Positions 34,501 through 42,564 are shown, counted from the first letter of the stretch. The stretch is 64,000 nt of DNA from Candidatus Phosphoribacter hodrii (GCA_016707175.1 JADJIB010000001.1:372001-436000), one strand, 5' to 3'. Notes: generated by a model not told the origin, from the letters alone. Numbers and translations are program-made.

Positions 34501-34600
34501 CAGAAGGGGTGGAGCAGGCCTGACGCGCCGTGCGGCTCTCGCCGCAGCCGGTTCGACAGGCCTGCTCTGGCTGCTTGGCTCCGGGGGCGGAAGGAGGTGA
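34484..34600 (+). other. signal-segment ORF in phase with the sortase gene, closed by TGA
   Basis: ATG at 34484 (inside the end of the preceding gene) gives 38 residues: MTTRTSRRGGAGLTRRAALA, then AAGSTGLLWLLGSGGGRR, then TGA at 34598-34600. This is a good Tat/Sec-like signal or N-terminal anchor. The sortase body follows in the same reading frame, so the TGA seems to split one gene. Confidence 0.5.
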
Positions 34601-34642
34601 CCCTCAACCCCGGAGTCGGCAGCCGCCGCTCCACGTACGTCT

Positions 34643-35305
34643 TTGCCGGCAAGCGAAACCGCGGCAACCCAGCCCGTTTCGCTTAACCCGGCGAGTCAGG
34701 CTGCGACCACGCCCAGCGCGCAGCCCATGTCACCGGAGTCTTCCGATCCGGTGATCCATCCCATCCGTCCAGATGGGATAGTAGTGCCAAAGTTCGGCTC
34801 CATCGCGACCACATCGGTCGTACCGATGGCGTCCTACGTAGGACCGAACAAGTGGCTTGGCGGTAAGCCAAGTCTGCAGTACGGTATTCCGCCGAATCTC
34901 ACGCAGGTGAGCTGGTGGTCTGCCGATCAAAATGGCAGCGCTGCCCCCCTCCTGGGAGGATCGGTTGGCAATGCTAATATCGCCGTGTTCTGGGCGCACA
35001 CGTCGATAGATGACATCCGCGGCGTCTTCGCCCAGCTGGAGACTCTCCAGCCAGGTGATGTCATCTACATACAGGGTCGCGACCTCGCTGGCAAGCGTGG
35101 TACGATGACCCTTCGCGTCATTGTTCCGGCTGTCCTCACGGACAAAACAAAGCCAGAGCAATTGGACGCTGCCCTATCCGCCGCTCCCGCCGCAACGCGT
35201 GCCGCTTTTGGCACATGCGCTGGTACGGTAAGTGCGGATCTCCGCTCACACCAGCAGAATGCGTGGGTGTTCGCGGACATAGTGGCTTGGGCGCCGGAGG
35301 GGTGA
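34643..35305 (+). CDS. sortase-like transpeptidase (class E/F-like), start disrupted
   Basis: 220 residues from a TTG at 34643; the frame is open from 34601. After a Pro/Thr/Ser-rich linker comes a sortase-like barrel: ASYVGPNKWLGGKPSLQYGI, a His in IAVFWAHTS, FAQLETLQPGDVIYIQGRDL, TMTLRVIVPAVLTDK, the candidate catalytic Cys in RAAFGTCAGT and an Arg in ADLRSHQQNAW. The order His-Cys-Arg fits a sortase. It follows a surface-protein gene, its likely client. The N-terminal anchor lies upstream behind an in-frame TGA, so the gene may be inactive, recoded or misread. Confidence 0.62.
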   Translation: MPASETAATQPVSLNPASQAATTPSAQPMSPESSDPVIHPIRPDGIVVPKFGSIATTSVVPMASYVGPNKWLGGKPSLQYGIPPNLTQVSWWSADQNGSAAPLLGGSVGNANIAVFWAHTSIDDIRGVFAQLETLQPGDVIYIQGRDLAGKRGTMTLRVIVPAVLTDKTKPEQLDAALSAAPAATRAAFGTCAGTVSADLRSHQQNAWVFADIVAWAPEG

Positions 35306-35450
35306 GTGCTTTACTCGCGTAAGTGTCCCACAAGGACACGGCGAGGTAGCAGCCAGCTACGCACTCCTCCTCTGGCTCCGGCCAAACCCTGTGCGGGAAA
35401 AGGTGAGCATACGCTCCCGACCTTCTGCGCAAGGAAACCTATATCAGTTT

Positions 35451-35470
35451 GTTTTCGCCTAGGCGAAAAC
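35451..35470. repeat. perfect 20-bp palindrome at the foreign/host junction
   Basis: GTTTTCGCCT (35451-35460) is followed at once by its exact reverse complement (35461-35470). The histidine kinase ATG starts at 35472. It could be a recombination site, an operator or a fold-back artefact. Confidence 0.85.
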
Positions 35471-35471
35471 A

Positions 35472-36719
35472 ATGCAGTCGGGCGCGATCGGCTTGCGTTA
35501 CCGCGGCATCCGGCCCGGGTATGCCGTGCTGCACGTCGCCACGGGCGGCCTGATCGGCATCTTCGCCTTCACGGCCCTCATCACGTTGGCGTCGTTGGCC
35601 GTCGGGCTGCTGCCCACGGTCATCGGCGCCGTGGTGTGCGCCTTCCTCCTGGTGGGGTTCAACACCGGCCTGGCGGCCCTCCACCGCTCCCGGATGAGGG
35701 CGTTCCTCGGGCTGCACATCGTCGCGCCGACACCGCCGAATCGCCACGGTTGGGCCGGTTTGCTCCAGGTCCTGACGCGGGCAGCGTTCTGGAAGTCTTT
35801 GACCTACAACGCCATCGTCGGGCTGGTGCTGTTCATCCTGGCGACCGTCTTGCTGGCCTTCCTGGCAATCGGTGTGATCCTGGCGACCGGCACGGTGACC
35901 CCGTTGCCGGTCCCGATGCCTCCGCTCTGGCCCGACCAAGGACATAGCCCGGTCGCCACAGTCACCGGCTTCGCCCTGGCCGTGGGCGCCATCCTCCTCG
36001 TACCGTACGTGGCTCGCGCCGTGGCTTATGGCGATGGACTCGTCGCCGTCGCCCTGCTTGGCCGCACCTCGACCGACGAGCTGGCCGAGCAAGTCGTCCA
36101 CCTGGCCCAGACCCGCACCGACACCGTCGACGCGGCCGATGCCGAGCGGCGGCGCATCGAACGCGACCTGCACGACGGGACCCAACAGCGGCTGACGGCT
36201 CTGGCGATGAACCTCGGGGTAGCTCGGGCCACCCTTCCGGACCTGTCGCCGCCGGCCCAGGCCGCGTTGGAGCAGGCCCACGCTGAGGCCAAGGCCGCTC
36301 TCGTCGAGTTGCGGGGCATCGTGCGTGGCCTGCACCCCGCCGTGCTCGACGACCGCGGACTCGACGCTGCCCTCTCGGGGCTGGCCGCGCGCTCCCCCGT
36401 TCCCGTCTCGCTGGATGTCCACGTGCCGGGCCGATTGCCCCGCCCCGTCGAGGCGGTCGCGTATTTCGTGGTCTCGGAGGCGCTGACCAACGTGGTCAAG
36501 CACTCGGGCGCCAGCCGGGCCCAGGTCGTCGCGCGGGTCGATGGCGGGACGCTGCGGTTGCGGATCGTCGACGACGGTGCCGGCGGAGCGGATGACTCCC
36601 GCGGGACCGGCCTCACCGGCCTGCGACAACGCGTGGCGTCGGTCGACGGAACCCTCACTGTCGAAAGTCCCCTCGGAGGCCCGACCGTGCTGGAGGCGTG
36701 GATCCCATGCGGGTCGTGA
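35472..36719 (+). CDS. NarL-type two-component sensor histidine kinase
   Basis: 415 residues. The N-terminal half is a multi-pass sensor domain (GGLIGIFAFTALITLASLAV, GLVLFILATVLLAFLAIGV, GFALAVGAILLVPYVARAV). The HisKA_3 box ERRRIERDLHDGTQQRLTAL carries the phospho-accepting His; the ATPase domain has EALTNVVKHSGAS (N box) and VDDGAGGADDSRGTGLTGLR (G boxes). Its partner regulator overlaps the stop by 13 bases. The first residues (MQSGAIGL) abut the foreign segment, so the true N-terminus may have been replaced. Confidence 0.85.
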   Translation: MQSGAIGLRYRGIRPGYAVLHVATGGLIGIFAFTALITLASLAVGLLPTVIGAVVCAFLLVGFNTGLAALHRSRMRAFLGLHIVAPTPPNRHGWAGLLQVLTRAAFWKSLTYNAIVGLVLFILATVLLAFLAIGVILATGTVTPLPVPMPPLWPDQGHSPVATVTGFALAVGAILLVPYVARAVAYGDGLVAVALLGRTSTDELAEQVVHLAQTRTDTVDAADAERRRIERDLHDGTQQRLTALAMNLGVARATLPDLSPPAQAALEQAHAEAKAALVELRGIVRGLHPAVLDDRGLDAALSGLAARSPVPVSLDVHVPGRLPRPVEAVAYFVVSEALTNVVKHSGASRAQVVARVDGGTLRLRIVDDGAGGADDSRGTGLTGLRQRVASVDGTLTVESPLGGPTVLEAWIPCGS

Positions 36720-37363
36720 TCGCCGAGGACTCGACCCTGCTGCGGGAGGGTCTGGTCCGACTGTTGGCGCTCGACGGGATCGAGACGGTGGCAGCCGTCG
36801 ACACCGCGCCGGCGCTCATCGACGCCGTCGACACGCTGGCCCCCGACCTCGCCGTCATCGACGTGCGGATGCCACCGACCTTCTCCGACGAGGGGATTCG
36901 CGCGGCGCTGGAGATCCGCGCCCGGTGGCCCGAGGTCGCCGTCCTCATCCTCAGCCAGTACGTCGAGGAGCGGTATGCCGCCGAGCTCCTCAGCGGGTCC
37001 ACGCGCTCGGTCGGCTATCTCCTCAAGGATCGGGTCGCCGACGTCGAGGACTTCCTGGGTGCCGTGCGGCGGGTGGCCGACGGTGGGACGGCGCTGGACC
37101 CCGAGGTGGTGGCACAACTGTTGGTCCGGCGGGTCGGGTCGCCCGTGGATCGGCTCACCCCTCGTGAGCACGAGGTCCTCTCGCTGATGGCTGAGGGGCT
37201 CTCCAACGCCGGCATCGCCGCCGCGCTCGTCGTCAGCGAGAGTGCCGTCGCCAAGCATGTGAATGCGATCTTCGCCAAACTGCCCCTCTCCGAGACGCCC
37301 GCGCCGCACCGGCGGGTCCTGGCCGTCCTCGAGTTCCTCGCTGCCCGGAAGGACCCCTCGTGA
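36707..37363 (+). CDS. NarL/FixJ-type response regulator
   Basis: 218 residues from ATG 36707. Receiver domain: RVVIAEDSTLLREGLVRLLA with the acidic pocket, the phospho-Asp in LAVIDVRMPP, and the Lys in GYLLKDRVADV. C-terminal LuxR-type helix-turn-helix: LTPREHEVLSLMAEGLSNAG. It should be phosphorylated by the preceding kinase and control the following DUF4097 gene. The start overlaps the kinase gene and the stop overlaps the next start (GTGA). It is paralogous to the regulator at 50601-51269. Confidence 0.92.
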   Translation: MRVVIAEDSTLLREGLVRLLALDGIETVAAVDTAPALIDAVDTLAPDLAVIDVRMPPTFSDEGIRAALEIRARWPEVAVLILSQYVEERYAAELLSGSTRSVGYLLKDRVADVEDFLGAVRRVADGGTALDPEVVAQLLVRRVGSPVDRLTPREHEVLSLMAEGLSNAGIAAALVVSESAVAKHVNAIFAKLPLSETPAPHRRVLAVLEFLAARKDPS

Positions 37364-38292
37364 ACCCCGCGACCCCGCAGGACGCCCCGCCGCCCGGCTC
37401 CATCGACGCAGCGACGCCGACGACCTTCTCGTCACCGAGTCACGGCCAGCCCCCTTCCCATGCCCCGGCCTCGATCGTCGACCCCAACCGAAGCGTGCCG
37501 GAGCGGCGGGCGTGGGTGACCGTCGGCACGGTGCTCGTCGCTGCGGTCGTCGGTGGAGCGTGGTTCGCCGCCTGGGTCGACGGTCACCAAGTGCACGCCA
37601 CCCAGACCGCGACGTATGCCGCCGGATCGATCGACCTTCGCAACCTCGGCGACCACAACGTCAACATCAACGGCTCCAATCGGAGCGACATCCTGGTCAC
37701 CCGCAGGGTGACCTGGGTCGGATCGTCCGATGCGCCGCCGGCGCCCCGCGAGGCCGTCATCGACTCGACGCTTGTCGTCGACAACCCCTGCGACAGCGTC
37801 GGCTTGACGTGCAGCGTGGACTATCGCATCGAGGTTCCGCTCACGGCCGCCGTGCACTGGGCGGCGGGCAGCGGAGACCTGTATGCCGCGAACGTCACCT
37901 CCGTCGTCGCCAAGGGGTCCAGCAGTGACATCACCCTCCGCGAGGTCGGCACCGTCGACATCACGACGATGAGCGGTGACGTCGACCTCTGCGGTTCGGA
38001 CACCTCGCTGGCGGTCAAGACGCAGTCTGGCCGGATCGACGCGTGCGACGTCACTGCTGCATCGGTGGTCATCGCGACGGCCTCGGGCGACGTCCGGTTC
38101 GACGGCGGCCCCGAAGTGGCGATAATCCGGACCGCCTCGGGCGACGTCACTGTCACCCTCACCGCGCAGGAGCGCTACGACCTGATGGCATCGTCGTCGA
38201 GTGGTGAGGTGGATGTCGAGGCGGTCCCCGATCGGGCGTCCTCGCGGACCCTCCACGTCACGACCGCCTCGGGTGACATCATCGTTCGGTGA
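37360..38292 (+). CDS. membrane-anchored DUF4097-type protein
   Basis: 310 residues from GTG 37360, overlapping the regulator stop. After a Pro-rich cytoplasmic part there is one membrane helix (WVTVGTVLVAAVVGGAWFAA) and an outer beta-rich domain of repeated GD-containing strands (AAGSGDLYAANV, TMSGDVDLCGS, TASGDVRFDGG, TASGDVTVTL, TTASGDIIVR), the DUF4097 pattern. In other bacteria such proteins accompany envelope-stress systems; here it is the third gene of a two-component operon and a likely target or modulator of it. Confidence 0.85.
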   Translation: MNPATPQDAPPPGSIDAATPTTFSSPSHGQPPSHAPASIVDPNRSVPERRAWVTVGTVLVAAVVGGAWFAAWVDGHQVHATQTATYAAGSIDLRNLGDHNVNINGSNRSDILVTRRVTWVGSSDAPPAPREAVIDSTLVVDNPCDSVGLTCSVDYRIEVPLTAAVHWAAGSGDLYAANVTSVVAKGSSSDITLREVGTVDITTMSGDVDLCGSDTSLAVKTQSGRIDACDVTAASVVIATASGDVRFDGGPEVAIIRTASGDVTVTLTAQERYDLMASSSSGEVDVEAVPDRASSRTLHVTTASGDIIVR

Positions 38293-38379
38293 GTGGGGTC
38301 GACGCCGGTTTCGGTTTGACGGTGGCACCCACACGAGGGTAGGAAAGGACGTTCCCCTCGCGCCTGGAGGCGTCTTGTC

Positions 38380-40434
38380 ATGCCCGCCGACGATCTGTCC
38401 GATGAACAGCACTACCTCGACCACGCGCGGGCCGAGCTCGCGCGGATGCGCGTCAAGACTGAAGCGCTGCGCGACAGCGCGATCGGTGGCGACAAGGTCT
38501 CCACCGAGATCCTCGCGCTCACCCTCCACCGCCGGGTCCAGTCCCTCGCCGACGACCCCACGTCCACGCTCTTCTTCGGTCGACTCGACCTCGACCACGC
38601 CGAGCACGGATCCGAGCGTTGGTATGTCGGGCGTCGACACATCAACGACGATCAGGGTGACCCGGTCGTCATCGACTGGCGGGCCGAGCTCTCGACGGCC
38701 TTCTATCGGGCCTCGCGCGTGCGCCCGATGGGGGTGCGGCTCCGGCGTCGGTTCGGGGTCGACAAGGGGAGGCTCACGGCATACGAGGATGAGCACCTGG
38801 CCGACCCGAGCGAAACCGGCGGTCGCAGCGCGATCCTCCAGCAGGAGATCGAGCGACCCCGCGTCGGCCCCATGCGCGACATCGTCGCGACGATCCAGCC
38901 CGAGCAGGACGAGATCGTCCGATCCGACCTGGGCACGACCGTCTGTGTCCAGGGCGCCCCGGGGACCGGCAAGACCGCGGTCGGCCTGCACCGCGCGGCG
39001 TGGCTGCTCTATGCCCACCGCGATCGGCTCTCCCGCGCGGGCGTGCTCGTGGTCGGGCCCAACCGCGCCTTCCTCGACCACATCGGGTCAGTCCTGCCGG
39101 CACTCGGCGAGGTCGAGGTGCTGCACACGACGGCGGCCGATCTCGTCGGCTCAGCCCCGGCGCGCGGGGTCGACCCCACGGAAAGCGCTGTCCTCAAAGG
39201 CGATCCGCGGATGGCCGAGCTGTTGCGACGGGCCGTGTGGGCGCACGTCGGCACGGCCACCGAGGCCTTGGTCGTCCCCCGTGGGGCGCGCAAGTGGCGG
39301 GTCGCGGCATACCTCGTCCAGGGCGTCCTCGACGAGTTGCGCGAGCGCGGGGTGCGCTACGGCGCGGCCGGGGCCATGGTCCCCCAACGGCTGGCGCACC
39401 TCGTCCTGCTCGCCATGGAGCGCGCGGGCGACTCCCCCGACGACGTCGTCCAGGACTCGGTCGCGCGCAGCACCGCCGTCCGGCAGTATGCCGCGACGCT
39501 CTGGCCCACCGTCGACCCGAAGCGGGTGCTCCACGCCCTGTGGACCGACACCGAGTTGCTCGGCCGCCACGCCGACGGGCTCTTGAGCGTCGAAGAGCAG
39601 CGAATCCTGTTGTGGGCCAACCCGCCTCGCACCCGGTCGGCCGCGCGGTGGTCCCCCGCCGACCTCGTCCTCCTTGACGAGTTGGCCGACCTCGTCGACC
39701 GCACCCCAAGCCTCGGTCACGTCATCCTCGACGAGGCCCAGGACCTCTCCCCGATGCACCTGCGCGCGGTCGGGAGGCGCTGCTCGACCGGCTCGGCGAC
39801 GGTGCTCGGCGACATCGCCCAGGGCACGACGCCGTGGGCGACCGCGTCGTGGGAGGAGTCCCTGGCGCACCTCGGCAAGCCCGACGCGCTGGTCGAGGTG
39901 CTCGACCGCGGCTTCCGGGTCCCCGCCGCCGTCATCGCGTATGCCGCCCGCCTCCTCCCGCACATGGCCCCCGGCCTCGGGGTGCCCGAGTCAGTCCGCG
40001 ATGAGCCAGGTGATCTCGTCATCGCGTCGGTCGAGGCTCGGGGGCTGGCGGCCTCGGTGGTTGCTGCCGTGCGGGCCGCCACGCAGCGGCCCGGGTCGGT
40101 AGGAGTGATTGCCGCCGACGCCCAGATCAGTGTGTTGTCGAAAGCGTTGTCCCGCAACGGGATCGAGCACGGCACTCTCGGAGTGGACCACGGCGACATC
40201 GAGCATCAGATCGACCTGGTTCCGGCCACGGTCGCCAAGGGCCTGGAGTTCGACCGGGTCGTCGTGGTCGAGCCGACCGCCATCGCCGACGCCGAGCCCG
40301 ACGAGCGCACCGGTCTGCGCCGGCTCTATGTCGTGCTGACCCGCGCCGTGTCGGGTCTGCATGTCATCCACTCCGAGCCTCTGCCCGCTGCTCTTTCGCC
40401 TGTCATCCCCGCCGATCCCCCTGCCGAGCTCTGA
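38380..40434 (+). CDS. HelD/HelR-like UvrD-family ATPase
   Basis: 684 residues from ATG 38380 (GGAGG upstream). The N-terminal coiled coil (EQHYLDHARAELARMRVKTE) and the block FFGRLDLDHAEHGSERWYVG with YVGRRHINDD...VIDWRAELSTAFYRA are typical of HelD-type proteins. Helicase motifs: Walker A VQGAPGTGKTAVGLHRAAWL, motif II VILDEAQDLSPMHLRA, motif IV-VI region VATVAKGLEFDRVVVVEP and RRLYVVLTRAVSGLHVI. HelD proteins remove stalled RNA polymerase; the actinobacterial HelR branch protects it from rifamycins. No rifamycin-associated element was found upstream, so which branch is open. Confidence 0.85.
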   Translation: MPADDLSDEQHYLDHARAELARMRVKTEALRDSAIGGDKVSTEILALTLHRRVQSLADDPTSTLFFGRLDLDHAEHGSERWYVGRRHINDDQGDPVVIDWRAELSTAFYRASRVRPMGVRLRRRFGVDKGRLTAYEDEHLADPSETGGRSAILQQEIERPRVGPMRDIVATIQPEQDEIVRSDLGTTVCVQGAPGTGKTAVGLHRAAWLLYAHRDRLSRAGVLVVGPNRAFLDHIGSVLPALGEVEVLHTTAADLVGSAPARGVDPTESAVLKGDPRMAELLRRAVWAHVGTATEALVVPRGARKWRVAAYLVQGVLDELRERGVRYGAAGAMVPQRLAHLVLLAMERAGDSPDDVVQDSVARSTAVRQYAATLWPTVDPKRVLHALWTDTELLGRHADGLLSVEEQRILLWANPPRTRSAARWSPADLVLLDELADLVDRTPSLGHVILDEAQDLSPMHLRAVGRRCSTGSATVLGDIAQGTTPWATASWEESLAHLGKPDALVEVLDRGFRVPAAVIAYAARLLPHMAPGLGVPESVRDEPGDLVIASVEARGLAASVVAAVRAATQRPGSVGVIAADAQISVLSKALSRNGIEHGTLGVDHGDIEHQIDLVPATVAKGLEFDRVVVVEPTAIADAEPDERTGLRRLYVVLTRAVSGLHVIHSEPLPAALSPVIPADPPAEL

Positions 40435-40508
40435 GACGGCGGAGGCACGGCGGCATACCGGGTCGCGTCCAACGGGCGGCGGCGCCAGGTGCGATGACAG
40501 ACTGAACC

Positions 40509-41180
40509 ATGCCCGCGCTCATCAGTTGGTGGCGACAGGATCTCGCCGACCTGATCCCGTTCGCCCTCGACGATGCCGTCCAAGCCGCTGGCACCGATCT
40601 GCTGCGACGGTGGGCCGAGCCACAACGCCACTACCACCGCACCACGCATCTCGTCGAGCTTTTCTGGGCTCTGGAGGAGCTTGAGGACGGCGACGATCTC
40701 GACCCTCGCGACGCACTGCTCGGCAGGGTGGCGGGCTGGTTCCATGACGCGGTCTACCTTCCGCTCGCCGCTGCCGGCACCAACGAGGCCGACAGCGCCC
40801 GGCTAGCCGTGAGCACGCTCAGCGACCTCGGCGCCGACGCCGACGACACCTCGGCCATCGAACGGCTGGTCCACCTCAGCGCAACCCACGACGGCGACGC
40901 GCTCACCTCTCTCGACCGGGCATTCCTCGACGCCGACCTCTGGATCCTCAGCGCCGACCCCGACCGGTTCGACGACTACTGCGAGCAGGTCCGGCAGGAG
41001 TATGCCGCCGTCCCCGACGCGGCATACCGGGCCGCCCGAGCCGAGGTGCTGCGAGGGTTCGCGCAGCGCCCTCGTCTCTACCTCACGGATTTCGCTGCGG
41101 CGCAATGGGAACCGCAGGCTCGCAACAATCTCGACAGGGAGATCGCGCGGCTCGACGGCCCCGACATCGACGGAGCCTGA
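40509..41180 (+). CDS. HD-superfamily metal-dependent hydrolase (COG4339-like)
   Basis: 223 residues from ATG 40509. The metal ligands appear as RHYHRTTHLVELF near residue 38-50, GWFHDAVYLPLA near 78 (the HD pair), and HLSATHDGDAL with FLDADLWILSADP later. This is the pattern of 'predicted metal-dependent HD superfamily phosphohydrolase' proteins; the substrate is unknown. It ends 28 bp before the convergent Nudix fusion gene. Confidence 0.85.
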   Translation: MPALISWWRQDLADLIPFALDDAVQAAGTDLLRRWAEPQRHYHRTTHLVELFWALEELEDGDDLDPRDALLGRVAGWFHDAVYLPLAAAGTNEADSARLAVSTLSDLGADADDTSAIERLVHLSATHDGDALTSLDRAFLDADLWILSADPDRFDDYCEQVRQEYAAVPDAAYRAARAEVLRGFAQRPRLYLTDFAAAQWEPQARNNLDREIARLDGPDIDGA

Positions 41181-41208
41181 CCCCCGTGCGGGAGGCCGCG
41201 ACCGGCGG

Positions 41209-41973
41209 TCAGGGGCCGAGGTCGAGCACGAAGGCGGCGAGCGGCCACCAGAAGCGTTCGCGACACCGGTCCCGAAATTCGTCATGCGACACCCAGTGGG
41301 CCTCGTCGACGTCGTCTCCGGGCACGACAGTCGGCCGGGCGATGTTGAGCTCAGCCCGAAACACCTGCACGAGTGGGCGATTCGCAGCCCAATGCCCCGG
41401 GTCGGCCACCGTGATCCGCTCATAGCCGCAGCGGACAAAACCGTCGGTCGGCACCTGCAGGCCGGTCTCCTCAGCCAATTCCCTTGCCGCGCAGTCGGTC
41501 ACCGTTTCACCTGGCTCGCGGCGGCCACCCGGGCAGTCCCACGACCCGCGCCGGACTGAGTGCACCACCAGGATGCTCTGGTTGCGGTCCATGACGATGG
41601 TCGCTGCGGCGCCCGTCAGAGCATCGGGCGTGAGCATCGACGAGGCGACCAGATCGATGTCGGCCGTCACTCCCTCACCGATCGGAGCCCCGAGCCAACG
41701 GTGAATACCCTTCTCGCCCTTACGTTTACGCAACCGAAGGCCACTAGCATTGACCCGCCTGACAAGCTCGACGCCCGTGACGCGAGTGGCCCCGGCAGCC
41801 AGGCACGCGGCATACCGGCGCTCGGGAACGTCGTAGTGGTCCCCGTCGAAGGCCCCCCGAGGCATGCCGACGCGCGCCGCGAACTCGTGCAACTCCTCGA
41901 ACGAGGTGTCGCTGACCAGGTGCGCGAACACCGTGCCGTGGGCCGCCCAGATGGGGATGTCGATGAGGATCAT
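41209..41973 (-). CDS. DUF4031 - Nudix hydrolase fusion
   Basis: 254 residues from ATG 41973 (GTG 41982 is possible). The first 90 residues (ILIDIPIWAAHGTVFAHLVS, ELHEFAARVGMPRGAFDGDH, RYAACLAAGATRVTGVELVRR) are DUF4031; then comes a Nudix domain with an intact box, GGRREPGETVTDCAARELAE followed by ETGL. DUF4031 is usually a stand-alone small protein. The Nudix half would hydrolyse a nucleoside diphosphate derivative. The pairing suggests the two act on the same nucleotide or cofactor, which is inference. Confidence 0.85.
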   Translation of the reverse strand: MILIDIPIWAAHGTVFAHLVSDTSFEELHEFAARVGMPRGAFDGDHYDVPERRYAACLAAGATRVTGVELVRRVNASGLRLRKRKGEKGIHRWLGAPIGEGVTADIDLVASSMLTPDALTGAAATIVMDRNQSILVVHSVRRGSWDCPGGRREPGETVTDCAARELAEETGLQVPTDGFVRCGYERITVADPGHWAANRPLVQVFRAELNIARPTVVPGDDVDEAHWVSHDEFRDRCRERFWWPLAAFVLDLGP

Positions 41974-42122
41974 GTCGCTCACACGCTAGCGGCCCGCACC
42001 CTGTGGATAACTTCTGCGGCACTCGGCGCGATCGGCCTACCGTCGAGGGAAGCCGGACATCGGTCCGGGTCCCATCCGCGACGCACCGTCGGGGGCGCGC
42101 GGCACGCGATCAAGGAGCAGCC

Positions 42123-42410
42123 ATGGCATTCACCGTCGACACCGACCGGATCCACACCGCCTCGGCCGACATCGGCCGGATCGCCGGCGACATCGAGTCG
42201 TCGGTTGCGGAGATGACCGGCCGCCTGTCCGCCCTCTCGAGCAGCTGGACCGGCACCGCCGCGACCGAGTGGCAGGGGGTGCTCAGCGAGTGGCGGGGTC
42301 TGCAGACCCGGCTGCGCGAAGACCTCGTCACCATTGGCCAGCTCACCGCGCGGGCCGGCACGAGCTACCAGCAGACCGAGGATTCGGTCCGCGGGTTGTT
42401 CGTCCACTGA
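42123..42410 (+). CDS. WXG100-family protein (EsxA-like)
   Basis: 95 residues from ATG 42123 with AAGGAG upstream. Helical hairpin with W-T-G in SSSWTGTAATEW near residue 42 and a C-terminal YQQTE matching the YxxxD/E secretion signal. Such proteins leave through type VII secretion. No ESX core genes are in the window, so it is a stand-alone copy. It is followed by two strong hairpins. Confidence 0.92.
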   Translation: MAFTVDTDRIHTASADIGRIAGDIESSVAEMTGRLSALSSSWTGTAATEWQGVLSEWRGLQTRLREDLVTIGQLTARAGTSYQQTEDSVRGLFVH

Positions 42411-42441
42411 CGCCTCCGCTGCGGGCGTTCCCTTCGCGGGC

Positions 42442-42513
42442 GGGGGCCAGTCGGATTCCCTGGCCCCCACGCAAGGTCCGGTATGCCGCGTCGCCGGGCA
42501 CGCGGCATACCGG
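42442..42513 (+). terminator. double hairpin; the second is built from the host octamer
   Basis: First stem GGGGGCCAG (42442-42450) with CTGGCCCCC (42460-42468). Second stem CCGGTATGCCGCGT (42478-42491) with its exact complement at 42500-42513, an 8-base loop; both arms contain GTATGCCG head to head. They follow the WXG100 gene and precede the acyltransferase. Confidence 0.85.
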
Positions 42514-42564
42514 GGCATGGGTGCGGGGCGTGAGCTCAGGCGGGCTCGGCTAACATCGCCGCTC

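Larger units (their letters stand above)
31200..35470. other. foreign, lower-GC segment (island or assembly chimera)
   Basis: From about 31200 the composition drops to roughly 45-50% GC until about 33600, then rises to about 60% until 35470, where the 70% host sequence resumes abruptly. Codon use changes (A/T-ending codons), sigma70 boxes close to the consensus appear, and the host octamer CGGCATAC/GTATGCCG is absent between 31036 and 35520. No integrase, transposase, tRNA target or terminal direct repeat was found; the right edge coincides with a 20-bp palindrome. Confidence 0.8.

Noticed and set aside
35330..35470. An integron attC site at the right junction
   Set aside because: The palindrome lacks the GTTRRRY/RYYYAAC core arrangement and there is no integrase.
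38293..38379. A rifamycin-associated element before the HelD/HelR-like gene
   Set aside because: I looked for the 19-bp inverted repeat with GGGGCTT-like arms and saw none, so rifamycin control is not claimed.
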